Shown one piece after another: positions 54,861-64,000 of a DNA stretch of 64,000 bases. The stretch comes from Fidelibacterota bacterium (GTDB lineage Bacteria; Marinisomatota; Marinisomatia; Marinisomatales; S15-B10). The notes beneath the pieces are model-generated. The model saw nothing but the letters and a program-made list of their open reading frames with translations. It did no database searches and had not been told where the DNA came from. Each line of letters opens with the position of its first letter. The first letter of the stretch is position 1. The translations under genes and the position numbers were made by a program. The stretch lies in contig PAYY01000007.1 of the NCBI GenBank assembly GCA_002715465.1, forward strand, positions 131,047-195,046. Reading direction: 5' to 3'.

Positions 54861-54885
54861 AAGTGATATTCACTTATATATTTTT
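54861..54885 (+). terminator. Weak terminator after the his cluster
   Basis: AAGTGA (54861-54866) and TCACTT (54870-54875) pair around a three-base loop, followed by ATATATTTTT. The stem is short and AT-rich, so it is only a candidate. It is 36 bases after the sugar-dehydrogenase stop and before the convergent DUF3108 gene. Confidence 0.4.
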
Positions 54886-54895
54886 ATGGATTTCT

Positions 54896-55618
54896 TTATT
54901 CATTAATAAGGTTAGCTCGTAGATTAAAACCTTTTATTGTTACCTCTGCTTTCAAAATTCTACGTTTTCCATATCGTTCAACCCATATTTGTCGAATGCA
55001 ATTATCTAATACAATTCCCCAGGAAAAAACATCGCTAATTTCATTTAGTTGTTGATAATCCCCTTTAATTTTTTGGATATCAAATCGAAAATGATCAGCA
55101 AAAATTTGTTCTTTACCAACCAATATTGCTAAAGAATCTACCCATAGATAACGTCCCTGATATGGTTTTCCATCATGCTCAATAGGCCACCAACTTGTAT
55201 CAAGTTGTTCCCATTCCATATTTCGTGCTCGCATGAGTAGGGAAAAAATATTATGGGATTTTTCTGGCCTACTATAAGATATTTCAGAGGTACTAAACTG
55301 TTTGATTCTATTATTCCAAGTCAGTTCATAGTTATAATCAGCATTTGGTTGATTAATTGAGACCACATATTTGCTTATTGAAAATAATTCCTTATCGTAC
55401 CAAGTAGTGTATTGGTTATTAATTGGAAAAAAATAATCCATTATATTCCGTGTCTTAGCTAAGAACTTAAGTTTAATATTATGTTCTTTTTTTTCTTCTA
55501 GGATCATTTCAACATCTACGCACGTTAATCCCCAAAAATTTATTGTGTAATTCAGCGTTTCTTTTCCTCCAAGAAAAGCTATGAATAAAAGAATTGGAAT
55601 TTGCTTAACTAACAACAT
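54896..55618 (-). CDS. DUF3108-like secreted protein
   Basis: The start at 55616-55618 shares a base with the stop of the GT2 gene (TAATG) and gives a proper signal peptide, MLLVKQIPILLFIAFLGG; the open frame extends 31 codons further in the GT2 gene but reads as shadow. The 240-residue product resembles DUF3108, a family of secreted beta-sandwich proteins: TLNYTINFWGLTCVDVEMIL at the start and FPINNQYTTWYDKE, with GKRRILKAEVTI near the end. Function is unknown. It is the last gene of a CPBP-mgtE-GT2-DUF3108 series. Confidence 0.75.
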   Translation of the reverse strand: MLLVKQIPILLFIAFLGGKETLNYTINFWGLTCVDVEMILEEKKEHNIKLKFLAKTRNIMDYFFPINNQYTTWYDKELFSISKYVVSINQPNADYNYELTWNNRIKQFSTSEISYSRPEKSHNIFSLLMRARNMEWEQLDTSWWPIEHDGKPYQGRYLWVDSLAILVGKEQIFADHFRFDIQKIKGDYQQLNEISDVFSWGIVLDNCIRQIWVERYGKRRILKAEVTIKGFNLRANLINE

Positions 55619-56742
55619 TATATTGTGTGTCGTCCACCCCATCGTGAATTTTTTGGCATTAGAGTAACTATACCCATATAAACAATATATGGTATTTGGA
55701 GAAAAAACCACGGGAGGAAAGCTTTTCTAAGAGTTGCACAATTAAAAACACTTGTTGCTTTAATCATTAAAAGTCCCTCTATTATAAATTTTATTATAAG
55801 GATATTAATTAGGAATTGAAATGGTTCAGAGAAAATAAAAACTTTTCCTAAAGATATGATGATGATCATATTTGCTAAAAAAGTTGTTGTAATTACAATA
55901 AAGAAGAGAGGATTTGTATTTTTAAAATAAAGGGAATCAGATGCCCATCGACGTCTTTGTGAAATAAAAGATTGGCCAGTTAATGAAGGAACTGTTTGTG
56001 CAAATGAGTTTTTGTCAAGGGCCACAACAATATCCCAATCAGTTTTATTACGGATTGATTGCAATAAAAATGTATCATCTCCTCCTAATGCATCAGCGAA
56101 TTCCGAGAATCCATTAACTTGAAAAAAAGTTTTTTTTCTGAATGAAAGGTTCTGACCAGTCGCAGCAAATGGAATACCAAATTGTGCAGTACTTCGACCA
56201 GTAGCTGAAAGCATCAGAAAATCAAGAGCTTCAATTTGTTGGCTAAGAGATTGATTTTTGTTTATTTGTGAATGACCAATAACCATTCCAACATTATCTG
56301 AAAAATAGGAGACCATGGTTTCAATCCAGTATTTTTTTACTCGACAATCTGCATCAGTTTGGAGTATAATCTCTCCTGATGCATTACGAATTCCTAAATC
56401 AAGAGGGCGTTTTTTATAGTTTAAACTGGGATCTCCATATTTTGCGTTCAGCAGTTTAACATTCTGATATTTTTTAGATAATTCAATTACTAGGTTGCTT
56501 GTATTATCTGAGGATTCATCATCAATTACCAAGATCTCATATTTTTCAGAAGGATAGGTTTGATGTGTAACATCATATAATATTTTTTCAATATGATCTT
56601 GTTCATTTAATGCTGCTATGATTATGGATACAAAAGGCTGTATGTTGACTCTTTTTTCTTTATTTATAAATAATCCACAAGTGAACGATAGAATGATAAA
56701 ACTATAAAAACTGATTAGACATAATAAAACAATATCAAACAT
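55618..56742 (-). CDS. Membrane glycosyltransferase family 2
   Basis: A 374-residue GT2 enzyme: an N-terminal helix (5-25), the GT-A domain with FVSIIIAALNEQDHIEKIL and the metal motif Asp130-Ala-Asp132 (LQTDADC), a GGDD acceptor motif (220-223), QRRRW (262-266), then two to three C-terminal helices. The layout is that of processive or lipid-linked GT2 proteins. The sugar and acceptor are not known. It is ten bases downstream of mgtE and coupled to DUF3108. Confidence 0.88.
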   Translation of the reverse strand: MFDIVLLCLISFYSFIILSFTCGLFINKEKRVNIQPFVSIIIAALNEQDHIEKILYDVTHQTYPSEKYEILVIDDESSDNTSNLVIELSKKYQNVKLLNAKYGDPSLNYKKRPLDLGIRNASGEIILQTDADCRVKKYWIETMVSYFSDNVGMVIGHSQINKNQSLSQQIEALDFLMLSATGRSTAQFGIPFAATGQNLSFRKKTFFQVNGFSEFADALGGDDTFLLQSIRNKTDWDIVVALDKNSFAQTVPSLTGQSFISQRRRWASDSLYFKNTNPLFFIVITTTFLANMIIIISLGKVFIFSEPFQFLINILIIKFIIEGLLMIKATSVFNCATLRKAFLPWFFLQIPYIVYMGIVTLMPKNSRWGGRHTI

Positions 56743-56751
56743 TATAATTAT

Positions 56752-58143
56752 TTAGATGGATGAGATAAGAGAAATAGCAATCAGGAAGTACGCTAGAATC
56801 CCAAGAATATCAATGGCTGTTGTAACAAATGGTCCTGAAGCAATAGCAGGATCTATATCAAACTTTCTAAGTAAGATAGGAACAAGGGTTCCTATTGAAG
56901 TTGCAATAATCATAGATACGCAGATTGATAATCCTACTACTAAGCCTAATTCAGGTGGTGCTTGAATAAAATTAAACATGGCAACACTACCAAGAAGAAG
57001 TCCGTAAAAAACTCCAAGGATTAATCCAACACGCATTTCTTTCCATATTACGGATCCTAATCTAGAAAGTTCTAAGCGACCTGTTGCAAATCCTCTTACT
57101 ATTATCGTAGAGGATTGCGTTCCAACATTCCCTCCCATACCAATAATAACAGGTATAAATGCTGCTAAAGCAATCGCTGATTCTAAGAATGATTCAAAAG
57201 TACCGATAACATAAGCTGCAATTGTTCCACCAATCCAGCTAGCAAAAAGCCATGGAAGACGAAGTTTTACATTCTCAAAAGTTGATTTCATAAGTATTTC
57301 CCGTTCCTTGCCAATTCCGGCCATTTGCAGGAAGTCCTCTGTTGCTTCTTCCCGAATGACATCTACTACATCATCTACAGTAATAATGCCTAGTAAAGAA
57401 GAATCACTTTCAATGACTGGGATAGCTAAAAGATTATATCTAGAGACCAATCTTGCGACTTCTTCTTGATCTGTTTCTGAATGGACAGAAACAACATCTT
57501 TTTGCATAATTGATTTCAATTCTGCTCCGGCTGGAGCTGTCACAAGATCCCTTAAAGAGACCACGCCGGTTAGATGGGATTCTTCATCAGTAACATAAAG
57601 ATAAAATACCATTTCGGCTTCTTCAGAACTTTGAATTGCTGTGATAGCATCCATAACTTTTGTTGATTCGGGTAATGAAAAAACATTGACTGACATTATT
57701 CCGCCTGCACTGTCTTCAGCATAGGCCATTAATTCCTCTACTTCTTGGGAGTCAGTTTTATGTAGGGTTTCAAGTATTGCATTAGCTTTTTCTTCATTAA
57801 ATAGATTTAAAATATCAGCTACATCATCAGAGCCCATGTTTTCTAATATTGTAGCTAATTCATTTGTTTCAAGTGGAGATAGTAATTCTGAAAGTAATGT
57901 TTCATCAAGTTCACTTAGAAGCTCCCCTATCACTTCATGGTTCCCTTGAATTAATCCAAAAACAAAATTTTTCTCTTGATTTGTGAAGTATCTAAGTAAT
58001 AAAGCAATATCTGCTGCATGTGTTTTATGAATAAGACGACGGAGATTAGATTTAGCCTTTCGTCTAATTAATCTTCGGAAAGTATCTAGTAAAACGACAA
58101 CTTCAGTACCTATAATTGATGTTACACGAGTATTTTGAATCAT
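56752..58143 (-). CDS. mgtE: Magnesium transporter MgtE
   Basis: MgtE is a Mg2+-gated channel. The ATG at 58141-58143, overlapping the CPBP stop as ATGA, gives 463 residues (the frame opens at 58245 but that part is CPBP shadow). The order is MgtE N domain about 40-140, two CBS domains about 140-265, a plug helix and five membrane helices. The pore motif PVIIGMGGNVGTQSSTIIVRG is intact. It lies between CPBP and GT2 in one run. Confidence 0.94.
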   Translation of the reverse strand: MIQNTRVTSIIGTEVVVLLDTFRRLIRRKAKSNLRRLIHKTHAADIALLLRYFTNQEKNFVFGLIQGNHEVIGELLSELDETLLSELLSPLETNELATILENMGSDDVADILNLFNEEKANAILETLHKTDSQEVEELMAYAEDSAGGIMSVNVFSLPESTKVMDAITAIQSSEEAEMVFYLYVTDEESHLTGVVSLRDLVTAPAGAELKSIMQKDVVSVHSETDQEEVARLVSRYNLLAIPVIESDSSLLGIITVDDVVDVIREEATEDFLQMAGIGKEREILMKSTFENVKLRLPWLFASWIGGTIAAYVIGTFESFLESAIALAAFIPVIIGMGGNVGTQSSTIIVRGFATGRLELSRLGSVIWKEMRVGLILGVFYGLLLGSVAMFNFIQAPPELGLVVGLSICVSMIIATSIGTLVPILLRKFDIDPAIASGPFVTTAIDILGILAYFLIAISLISSI

Positions 58144-58937
58144 GAGGCCCTCGATATTGCTGCTTGCTGCTGAATCTGTCTGAATGCTAAGAATGCCATT
58201 GCCATAGCTAAAGTAAGAATTATTGGTGAAACATGGCCATTCCAATCATACCATCCATCAAAAAAAGTTCTCCAATTAGCAAAGGAAAATGCAATACCAT
58301 TATTTATAGCATGAAGAATCATACTCGGAAAAATTGAATTAGTAACCCATGACAAATATCCCATAATTAAAGCCAATATATATATCTGAATTACCCAATA
58401 AGGAACAAGATGTATAATCGCAAAAAATAGACTCCCAATTAAAATTGCGCGTGTAATATCACCCCAATGTTTTTCAAGAATTTGTTGTAGAAAACCTCGG
58501 AACAAAACTTCTTCACATATAGCAGCTAGAGGAACTACAGCAAAAAAAATAAGAATTAATGCAAAGGAATCATCAACAGAAAGAAAATGACTTAATTGAT
58601 TTAACCATTCTGGCGGGGGTATAATTAATGAAATTAATCGCTCTATTTCATCCGCAATGATGATCACACCAATTGAGAGTAAAGTGGAAAGGATAATCAT
58701 TTGAATATTTATTTTATTAAATCGAAGAATTTTTACAAAACTTCCCTGACTTTTTGCAATAACATATATTAATGGTATAATAAGTAAAAGTTCGCCTAAA
58801 ATTAATGTAAGAGAAAGGGTAAGAAATTGATTTGTTGGCTTAAGAAATAGGATCAAGGCTGATGTAAATAGCCCAGAAAAAACTAGTGAAAGCGTAACAA
58901 AAAAAAATGCGCCTCTTGGTGTGAATATATAGCTCAT
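58140..58937 (-). CDS. CPBP intramembrane metalloprotease
   Basis: A 265-residue, about seven-helix membrane protein. The CPBP (Rce1/Abi) motifs are Glu142-Glu143-x3-Arg147 (CEEVLFRGF), His176 (FFAIIHLVP) and His209 with Asn213 (HAINN), so it should be an active glutamic/metallo-type intramembrane protease. Bacterial members act in peptide maturation and immunity, but most are uncharacterised. It starts this minus-strand series and is divergent from aceE. Confidence 0.88.
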   Translation of the reverse strand: MSYIFTPRGAFFFVTLSLVFSGLFTSALILFLKPTNQFLTLSLTLILGELLLIIPLIYVIAKSQGSFVKILRFNKINIQMIILSTLLSIGVIIIADEIERLISLIIPPPEWLNQLSHFLSVDDSFALILIFFAVVPLAAICEEVLFRGFLQQILEKHWGDITRAILIGSLFFAIIHLVPYWVIQIYILALIMGYLSWVTNSIFPSMILHAINNGIAFSFANWRTFFDGWYDWNGHVSPIILTLAMAMAFLAFRQIQQQAAISRAS

Positions 58938-59103
58938 GAGGTTCTGGATCCTTTTTCATATATGGAAATTCTTCCATCATCCTTGTGTAACTTAAAGAAT
59001 GAAATATGTAAAACCAAGATAGGTCGATGTTATTGAAAAACTTTATGGGGTCATGATTTCGCAATAAATTAGGTACATTATGTAATGGCAAGATGGGGTA
59101 AAT

Positions 59104-61794
59104 ATGTCTGAAGAATTAAAAAAAGATAATGAGAACCTTTCCGTATCACCTGATTATAACCTTCCAGAAACGGAAGAATGGATACAATCCCTTGATGAAA
59201 TTGTAAAATATGAGGGTCGAAGTCGTGGTCAGTTCATTCTTGGGAAACTAATTGAGAGAGCCCACGAACTTGGTGTTAAACTTCCATTCAATGCAAATAC
59301 TCCTTATGTAAATTCAATCCCTTTAAGTGATCAGCCAGCATTTCCAGGAGATCGTGAAATAGAAAGAAAGATTAAAAGTATTAATAGATGGAATGCTACG
59401 GCAATGGTGGTGCGTGCAAATAAACATTTTGAAGGAATTGGTGGACATATTTCAACATTTCAATCAGCAGCAACATTATATCAGATAGGATTTAACCATT
59501 TTTTTCGTGGGAAAGGAGATTCTTTTAATGGAGACCAAATTTTCTTTCAAGGTCATGCTTCACCTGGAATCTATGCACATGCATTTTTAGAAGGTCGTAT
59601 CAAGTTAGAGCAAATGGAAAACTTCCGTCAAGAATTGCAAGAAGGTGGAGGTCTTTCATCATACCCACATCCTTGGTTAATGCCAGATTTCTGGGAATTT
59701 CCTACAGTATCAATGGGCATCGGTCCTATCTCAGCAATATATCAGGCTCGATTTAATCATTATATCAGTGATCGTGGGATTAAAAATACTGAGGGACAAA
59801 ATGTTTGGGCATTCTTAGGTGATGGTGAAATTGATGAACCAGAGGCGTTAGGAGCTATAACTCTTGCATCTAGAGAAGCTCTAGGAAATTTAATTTTTGT
59901 TGTTAATTGTAACCTTCAAAGACTTGATGGCCCGGTCCGAGGCAATGGAAAAATTATTCAAGAACTTGAAACAATTTTTCGTGGTGCTGGCTGGAATGTT
60001 TTAAAAGTAATTTGGGGTGATGATTGGGATCCTTTATTAGACCAGGACACTACCGGTCTATTAATTCAACGAATGAATGAAGCAGTAGATGGTGATTATC
60101 AAAAATATGTTGTAGAGTCTGGTAGTTATATTCGAAAACACTTCTTTGGAAAATATCCCAAATTATTGGAAATGGTGTCAAACCACACTGATGATCAACT
60201 AGAAAAAATGCGTCGTGGTGGGCATGATCCTGAAAAAGTTTATGCTGCTTTTAAAAATGCAGTAGAGACTATTGATAAACCTACTGTGATTCTAGCAAAA
60301 ACTATCAAAGGATATGGTATGGGGGAAGCTGGTGAAGGTAAGAATATTACTCACCAGCAGAAAAAATTGAATGATGAAGAACTAAAAATTTTTCGAGATA
60401 GATTCGACATTCCTGTTACAGATGATAATATTCATGAGGCTCCTTTTTATCGACCTTCTGATAATAGTCCCGAAATTCAATATGTTATGGAAAGGAGACA
60501 AGAGCTTGGTGGTTTTATTCCACAAAGGAAGACTTTGGTTAATGGTATAAGTTTGCCAAAAGATCGTGTATTCGAGGAGTTTAATGAAGGAAGTAATCGA
60601 CCAGTTTCCACTACAATGGCTTTTGTAAAAATACTCGCTTCTCTATTAAAGGATGATTCTGTTGGATCTCATATAGTGCCAATTGTACCAGATGAAGCGA
60701 GAACATTTGGAATGGAATCGCTTTTCAGGCAAGTTGGTATATACTCTCATGTGGGTCAAGTTTATGAACCTGTTGATGCTGATATGTTTCTATATTACCG
60801 GGAAGCAACTGACGGTCAAATTCTAGAGGAAGGAATAACTGAGGCTGGATCAATGTGTAGTTTTACAGCAGCAGGAACTTCTTATGCAACACATGGTGTT
60901 GATATGATACCTTTCTTCATTTTTTATTCCATGTTTGGCTTTCAAAGAATAGGAGATTTTATTTGGGCATTTGGTGATCTTCGTGGCCGAGGTTTTCTCC
61001 TTGGAGCAACTTCGGGCCGAACAACTCTTAATGGTGAAGGTTTGCAACATCAAGATGGTCATAGTCATATACTTGCAGCTACAGTACCTAATGTATTGTC
61101 TTATGACCCAGCATTTGCTTCAGAGATTGCTGTCATAATTCGGGATGGTATCAAACGCATGTATAAGAATCGGGAAGATATTTTCTATTATATAACTCTT
61201 CATAATGAAAACTATGATATGCCTCCTTTAGCTGAAGGTACTGAAGAAGGTATTTTAAAAGGTTTATATAAATTTAAATCCGGTCCAAAAAGAAAAAAAC
61301 TTAGAGCTAATATTCTAGGTAGCGGTGCAATTATGAATGAAGCATTAAAAGCTCAAAGAATACTTCTAGAAGAATTTAATATTGCGGCTGATATTTGGAG
61401 TGCTACTAGCTATAAGAGTTTAAGGGCAGATGCACTTGCGGTTGAACGTTGGAATCTTTTACACCCAGATAAAAAACCTAAAATACCTTATGTGTCAAAA
61501 CTTCTTTCAAATCAAAAAGGCCCCTTTATTGCTGTGTCAGATTATATGAAACTTGTTCCAGATCAAATTGCACCCTGGGTTCCTGGCGGACTAAGAAGTT
61601 TAGGTACAGATGGTTTTGGTCGGAGTGACAGTAGAGAAGCTCTTCGACGACATTTTGAAATTGATGCTGGGACAATAGCATTAGCTGTTATCTATGAGCT
61701 TTTTCGTCGAGGAGAATTAGAAATTAAAATAGTTAAAATGGCGCTCAAAAAATTAGAAATAGATCCAGAAAAGGTGGACCCGTTATTTGCATAA
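59104..61794 (+). CDS. aceE: Pyruvate dehydrogenase E1, homodimeric AceE
   Basis: The 896-residue homodimeric E1 decarboxylates pyruvate with thiamine diphosphate and passes the acetyl group to the lipoyl E2. The ThDP-binding stretch runs from GDGEIDEPEALGA (239-251) to VNCNLQRLDGPVRGNG. The HASPGIYAHAFLEGRI and GRTTLNGEGLQHQDGHSH regions match E. coli AceE. It stands alone; E2 and E3 genes are not next to it. It has its own divergent promoter region with CPBP. Confidence 0.97.
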   Translation: MSEELKKDNENLSVSPDYNLPETEEWIQSLDEIVKYEGRSRGQFILGKLIERAHELGVKLPFNANTPYVNSIPLSDQPAFPGDREIERKIKSINRWNATAMVVRANKHFEGIGGHISTFQSAATLYQIGFNHFFRGKGDSFNGDQIFFQGHASPGIYAHAFLEGRIKLEQMENFRQELQEGGGLSSYPHPWLMPDFWEFPTVSMGIGPISAIYQARFNHYISDRGIKNTEGQNVWAFLGDGEIDEPEALGAITLASREALGNLIFVVNCNLQRLDGPVRGNGKIIQELETIFRGAGWNVLKVIWGDDWDPLLDQDTTGLLIQRMNEAVDGDYQKYVVESGSYIRKHFFGKYPKLLEMVSNHTDDQLEKMRRGGHDPEKVYAAFKNAVETIDKPTVILAKTIKGYGMGEAGEGKNITHQQKKLNDEELKIFRDRFDIPVTDDNIHEAPFYRPSDNSPEIQYVMERRQELGGFIPQRKTLVNGISLPKDRVFEEFNEGSNRPVSTTMAFVKILASLLKDDSVGSHIVPIVPDEARTFGMESLFRQVGIYSHVGQVYEPVDADMFLYYREATDGQILEEGITEAGSMCSFTAAGTSYATHGVDMIPFFIFYSMFGFQRIGDFIWAFGDLRGRGFLLGATSGRTTLNGEGLQHQDGHSHILAATVPNVLSYDPAFASEIAVIIRDGIKRMYKNREDIFYYITLHNENYDMPPLAEGTEEGILKGLYKFKSGPKRKKLRANILGSGAIMNEALKAQRILLEEFNIAADIWSATSYKSLRADALAVERWNLLHPDKKPKIPYVSKLLSNQKGPFIAVSDYMKLVPDQIAPWVPGGLRSLGTDGFGRSDSREALRRHFEIDAGTIALAVIYELFRRGELEIKIVKMALKKLEIDPEKVDPLFA

Positions 61795-61800
61795 AATGTA

Positions 61801-62550
61801 TTATTGTGTAAGGTGATTTAATAAAATACCTGTGGCAACACCCACATTTAATGAATCACTATTCTCTGAACCTGGGATAGCAATAAAATTATCTACTAGG
61901 CATCTATTTTTTTTTGAAATTCCATCACCCTCACTTCCCATTATCAAACACCATTTTATTTTATTGGTAGGAGTAAAGGTCTGAATTGAGTTTCCCTTGG
62001 TATCAGCTGCTAGTATAACATAGCCAGAAGATTTAATTTTCTTTAAATCATAGTCTGTGTGGATATTAATACGAAAATGTGCCCCCATTCCACTACGTAC
62101 AACCTTTGGATTATATGGGTCAACAGATGATTTAGAGAGCACTATTTCATGAACACCAAACCAATCAGCTGTCCTAAAAATAGTACCGACATTGCCTGGA
62201 TCTCGAATTTCATCCAGATAAATGCAATTATTCTCAAATTTTGGCATTCTTTTTGGAGGTATTTGTACAACTCCTAGAATGCCTTGATTTGAAATTGTAT
62301 TTGATATTTCTCTTAATTCACTATCAGGAATTTTTTTTATAGGAATATTTTTTTTATGCGTATCATTTATTAATTGGTTTTTTCTTTTTGAAGAAGATAA
62401 ATCATTACTATAATACAGTTTTTCAATTCTATTCGTTTTTAGTGCTTCTTCAAGAACACGCACCCCTTCCACAATAAATTTATTTACTATGTGCCGATAT
62501 TTTTTGTGTTGAAGCCTAGAGAGTTTCTTCCTTTCATCTATAGATAGCAT
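61801..62550 (-). CDS. TrmH/SpoU-family RNA methyltransferase
   Basis: A 249-residue 2'-O-ribose methyltransferase of the SPOUT class. The N-terminal 95 residues are a substrate-binding domain (RKKLSRLQHKKYRHIVNKFIVEGVRVLEEAL) of the RlmB-like kind; the catalytic part has motif 1 DEIRDPGNVGTIFRTADWFG, motif 2 LIMGSEGDGI and motif 3 SLNVGVATGILL, the knotted AdoMet site. The target rRNA or tRNA is not known. It is convergent with aceE and divergent from the aldolase gene. Confidence 0.92.
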   Translation of the reverse strand: MLSIDERKKLSRLQHKKYRHIVNKFIVEGVRVLEEALKTNRIEKLYYSNDLSSSKRKNQLINDTHKKNIPIKKIPDSELREISNTISNQGILGVVQIPPKRMPKFENNCIYLDEIRDPGNVGTIFRTADWFGVHEIVLSKSSVDPYNPKVVRSGMGAHFRINIHTDYDLKKIKSSGYVILAADTKGNSIQTFTPTNKIKWCLIMGSEGDGISKKNRCLVDNFIAIPGSENSDSLNVGVATGILLNHLTQ

Positions 62551-62636
62551 GTGAAAATCTAACTTGGAATTATAACATTTTCATTGAAAAGCCATTAGGC
62601 GCCTATATATTGTCAATGTAAAAAGGGTGATTATTC

Positions 62637-63677
62637 ATGAAGATTATTGATTTAAGAAGTGATACTGTAACTCTTCCAACAGATAATATGCTCCGAGTTA
62701 TGAAGAATGCACATCTAGGAGATGATGTATTTGAAGAAGACCCTACAGTTAATAAACTTGAAGAAAAATCTGCAGAAATTTTTGGTAAAGAATCAGCACT
62801 GATAGTTCCAAGTGGTACCATGGCCAACCTTATTTCCGTGCTGGCTCATTGTGAACGTGGAACGGAAGTAATCCTTGGGGATAAAGCACATACATTTTTA
62901 TATGAAGCGGGAGGGATTGCTGCTTTTGGAGGTGTGCATCCAAGAACTTTGCCAAATGCAAAAAATGGAACTATTAATTTAGATGAAATTAGATCAGCTA
63001 TTAGATCAGATAATGTTCATTTTCCACGTACTGGACTAATTAGTTTAGAAAATACTCACAATATTTGCTATGGATCACCCTTGAGCAAAGAATACATTGA
63101 TTCAGTAGCCATTGTGGCAAAAAGCAATAATCTCCCCTTGCATATTGATGGTGCAAGAATCTTCAATGCTTCTATAGCACTTAATTTGCCAGTAAACACT
63201 TTAATTGAAAATGTTGATTCAATTTCTTTTTGTTTATCGAAAGGATTATCTTGCCCAATTGGATCAGTGATTTGTGGAAAATCGGATTTTATATCAAAAA
63301 CACGCCGTATACGCAAAGGTTTAGGAGGAGGTATGCGTCAAGCAGGTATTATTGCTGCTCCTGGATTACTTGCATTAGATGAAATGATTGTTAGAATAAA
63401 AGAAGATCATTTAAATGCAAAAATTCTAGCAGAGGGAATTAATAGTATTAAGGGACTTCATGTAGAATTGAATTTAGTAAAAACAAATATTGTTTATTTT
63501 GAACTTGAGGATAATTTACAAGCAATAGATAAAGTTGTCGTTGATTTGGACAAAAAGGGCATAAAGTTTTTTGCTACTGGATTGAATCGTTTTCGAATGG
63601 TGACTAACAGAGGTATTGATAGTTTTGATATTGATAGGACATTGGCGGAATTATCATCTTATTTCGAATCTATTTAA
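62637..63677 (+). CDS. ltaE: Low-specificity threonine aldolase
   Basis: The 346-residue PLP enzyme splits threonine and allo-threonine into glycine and acetaldehyde. It begins with DLRSDTVTLPT, a hallmark of the family, and has PSGTMANLIS, DKAHTFLYEAGG (His85 stacking on PLP), HIDGARIFNA (Asp171, Arg174) and the Schiff-base Lys202 in CLSKGLSCPIGS. Relatives with other beta-hydroxy amino acid substrates exist. proS follows 62 bases later. Confidence 0.93.
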   Translation: MKIIDLRSDTVTLPTDNMLRVMKNAHLGDDVFEEDPTVNKLEEKSAEIFGKESALIVPSGTMANLISVLAHCERGTEVILGDKAHTFLYEAGGIAAFGGVHPRTLPNAKNGTINLDEIRSAIRSDNVHFPRTGLISLENTHNICYGSPLSKEYIDSVAIVAKSNNLPLHIDGARIFNASIALNLPVNTLIENVDSISFCLSKGLSCPIGSVICGKSDFISKTRRIRKGLGGGMRQAGIIAAPGLLALDEMIVRIKEDHLNAKILAEGINSIKGLHVELNLVKTNIVYFELEDNLQAIDKVVVDLDKKGIKFFATGLNRFRMVTNRGIDSFDIDRTLAELSSYFESI

Positions 63678-63739
63678 AAGTCTAATTTTTAATTCTAATT
63701 AGCAGAGTAAATTTCACGTAAAATTTGGTGCGAAATAAA

Positions 63740-64000
63740 ATGTCTAAAGCAGTAACAGCAAAGAGTACGAGTTATGCTAAATGGTATACCGATGTAGTCA
63801 CTAAAGCACATTTAGCTGATTATGGTCCTGTAAAAGGTACCATGGTAATTCGTCCTTATGGTTTTTCACTTTGGGATTCTGTGAAAGAAACTTTTGATTC
63901 TCGATTTAAAGCAACTGGTCATGTCAATGCCTATTTTCCTATGTTTATCCCGAAGTCTTTTTTAAGCAAAGAAGCTGAACATGTGGCTGGTTTTGCAAAA
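63740..64000 (+). CDS. proS: Prolyl-tRNA synthetase, N-terminal part (archaeal type)
   Basis: Cut by the right edge; 87 codons are present. YAKWYTDVVTKAHLADYGPV and GTMVIRPYGFSLWDSV are the start of the class II core of archaeal/eukaryote-type ProRS, the form without the bacterial INS editing domain. FPMFIPKSFLSKEAEHVAGF is the motif 1 region. The ATG at 63740 has GGTG nine bases before it. It charges tRNA-Pro. Confidence 0.95.
   Translation, partial: MSKAVTAKSTSYAKWYTDVVTKAHLADYGPVKGTMVIRPYGFSLWDSVKETFDSRFKATGHVNAYFPMFIPKSFLSKEAEHVAGFAK

Noticed and set aside
58144..58245. Extended N-terminus of MgtE
   Set aside because: It overlaps the conserved C-terminal coding region of CPBP; the ATG in the ATGA overlap is the usual coupled start.
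58840..59091. 83-codon minus-strand frame upstream of CPBP
   Set aside because: It overlaps CPBP and reads into the aceE promoter region, with no recognisable domain.
1..64000. CRISPR arrays, tRNA/rRNA genes, insertion sequences
   Set aside because: No regularly spaced repeats, tRNA-like T-loops in intergenic gaps, rRNA segments or transposase genes were found; all gaps are under 300 bases.

Overview
This window is low-GC, gene-dense bacterial chromosome with no rRNA, tRNA, CRISPR array, insertion sequence or prophage that I could see. Gram-negative envelope traits are clear: outer-membrane beta-barrel candidates, several lipobox signal peptides, a LolA-like protein and a DUF5916/CBM9 barrel. 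With an AT-rich, compact, biosynthetic gene set, FabA/FabB, homodimeric AceE and an archaeal-type ProRS, this best fits an FCB-group marine bacterium, most likely Candidatus Neomarinimicrobiota (SAR406). That placement is inference from gene content, not a tree.

Layout. (1) 1-10673, minus strand: a tight purine operon purA-purL-purM-purQS-purC-purE-purB-purF-purD, mostly with overlapping stops and starts; PurQ carries a C-terminal tandem PurS-like extension and PurE is the CO2-using class II form. (2) 10833-14039: a nucleoside hydrolase lipoprotein divergent from a GRP-type sugar transporter and ribokinase, a plausible nucleoside/ribose salvage unit. (3) 14059-19132, minus: cyclophilin-like protein, DASS transporter, PAF-acetylhydrolase-like esterase, an unknown membrane protein and YchF. 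(4) 19133-23229: fatty-acid island, fabB-fabA on minus and divergent plus-strand SDR enoyl reductase, a predicted selenoprotein and a PAP2 phosphatase. (5) 23245-26817: TPR lipoprotein, MFS transporter, rhodanese, DAACS symporter. (6) 27002-34332: a possible trans-envelope system (outer-membrane barrel, MacB/LolD-type ATPase, two FtsX-type permeases, LolA-like protein) followed by a DUF5916 protein. (7) 34361-39491: two gamma-glutamyltransferase-family lipoproteins, a small basic protein, an M23 lipoprotein and a degenerate AroQ-family protein. (8) 39579-54824: carAB, then argG-argH-hisG-D-C-HAD-B-H-A-F-I and a sugar-dehydrogenase-like gene. (9) 54896-58937, minus: CPBP protease, MgtE, GT2, DUF3108. 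(10) 59104-64000: aceE, TrmH-family methylase, threonine aldolase and the start of proS.

Most notable. An in-frame UGA at 22052-22054 divides one thioredoxin-fold lipoprotein gene; it gives a U-x-x-C motif, is followed at the right distance by a bacterial-SECIS-like hairpin, and the protein resembles the N-terminal domain of animal selenoprotein P. Upstream of argG lies what looks like a complete ribosome-mediated arginine attenuator: a 24-residue leader peptide with four Arg codons, an antiterminator and a strong intrinsic terminator. carA has a similarly placed terminator. hisA has no ATG/GTG/TTG/CTG start able to give a full-length protein and appears to start at AUA behind an ideal Shine-Dalgarno sequence.
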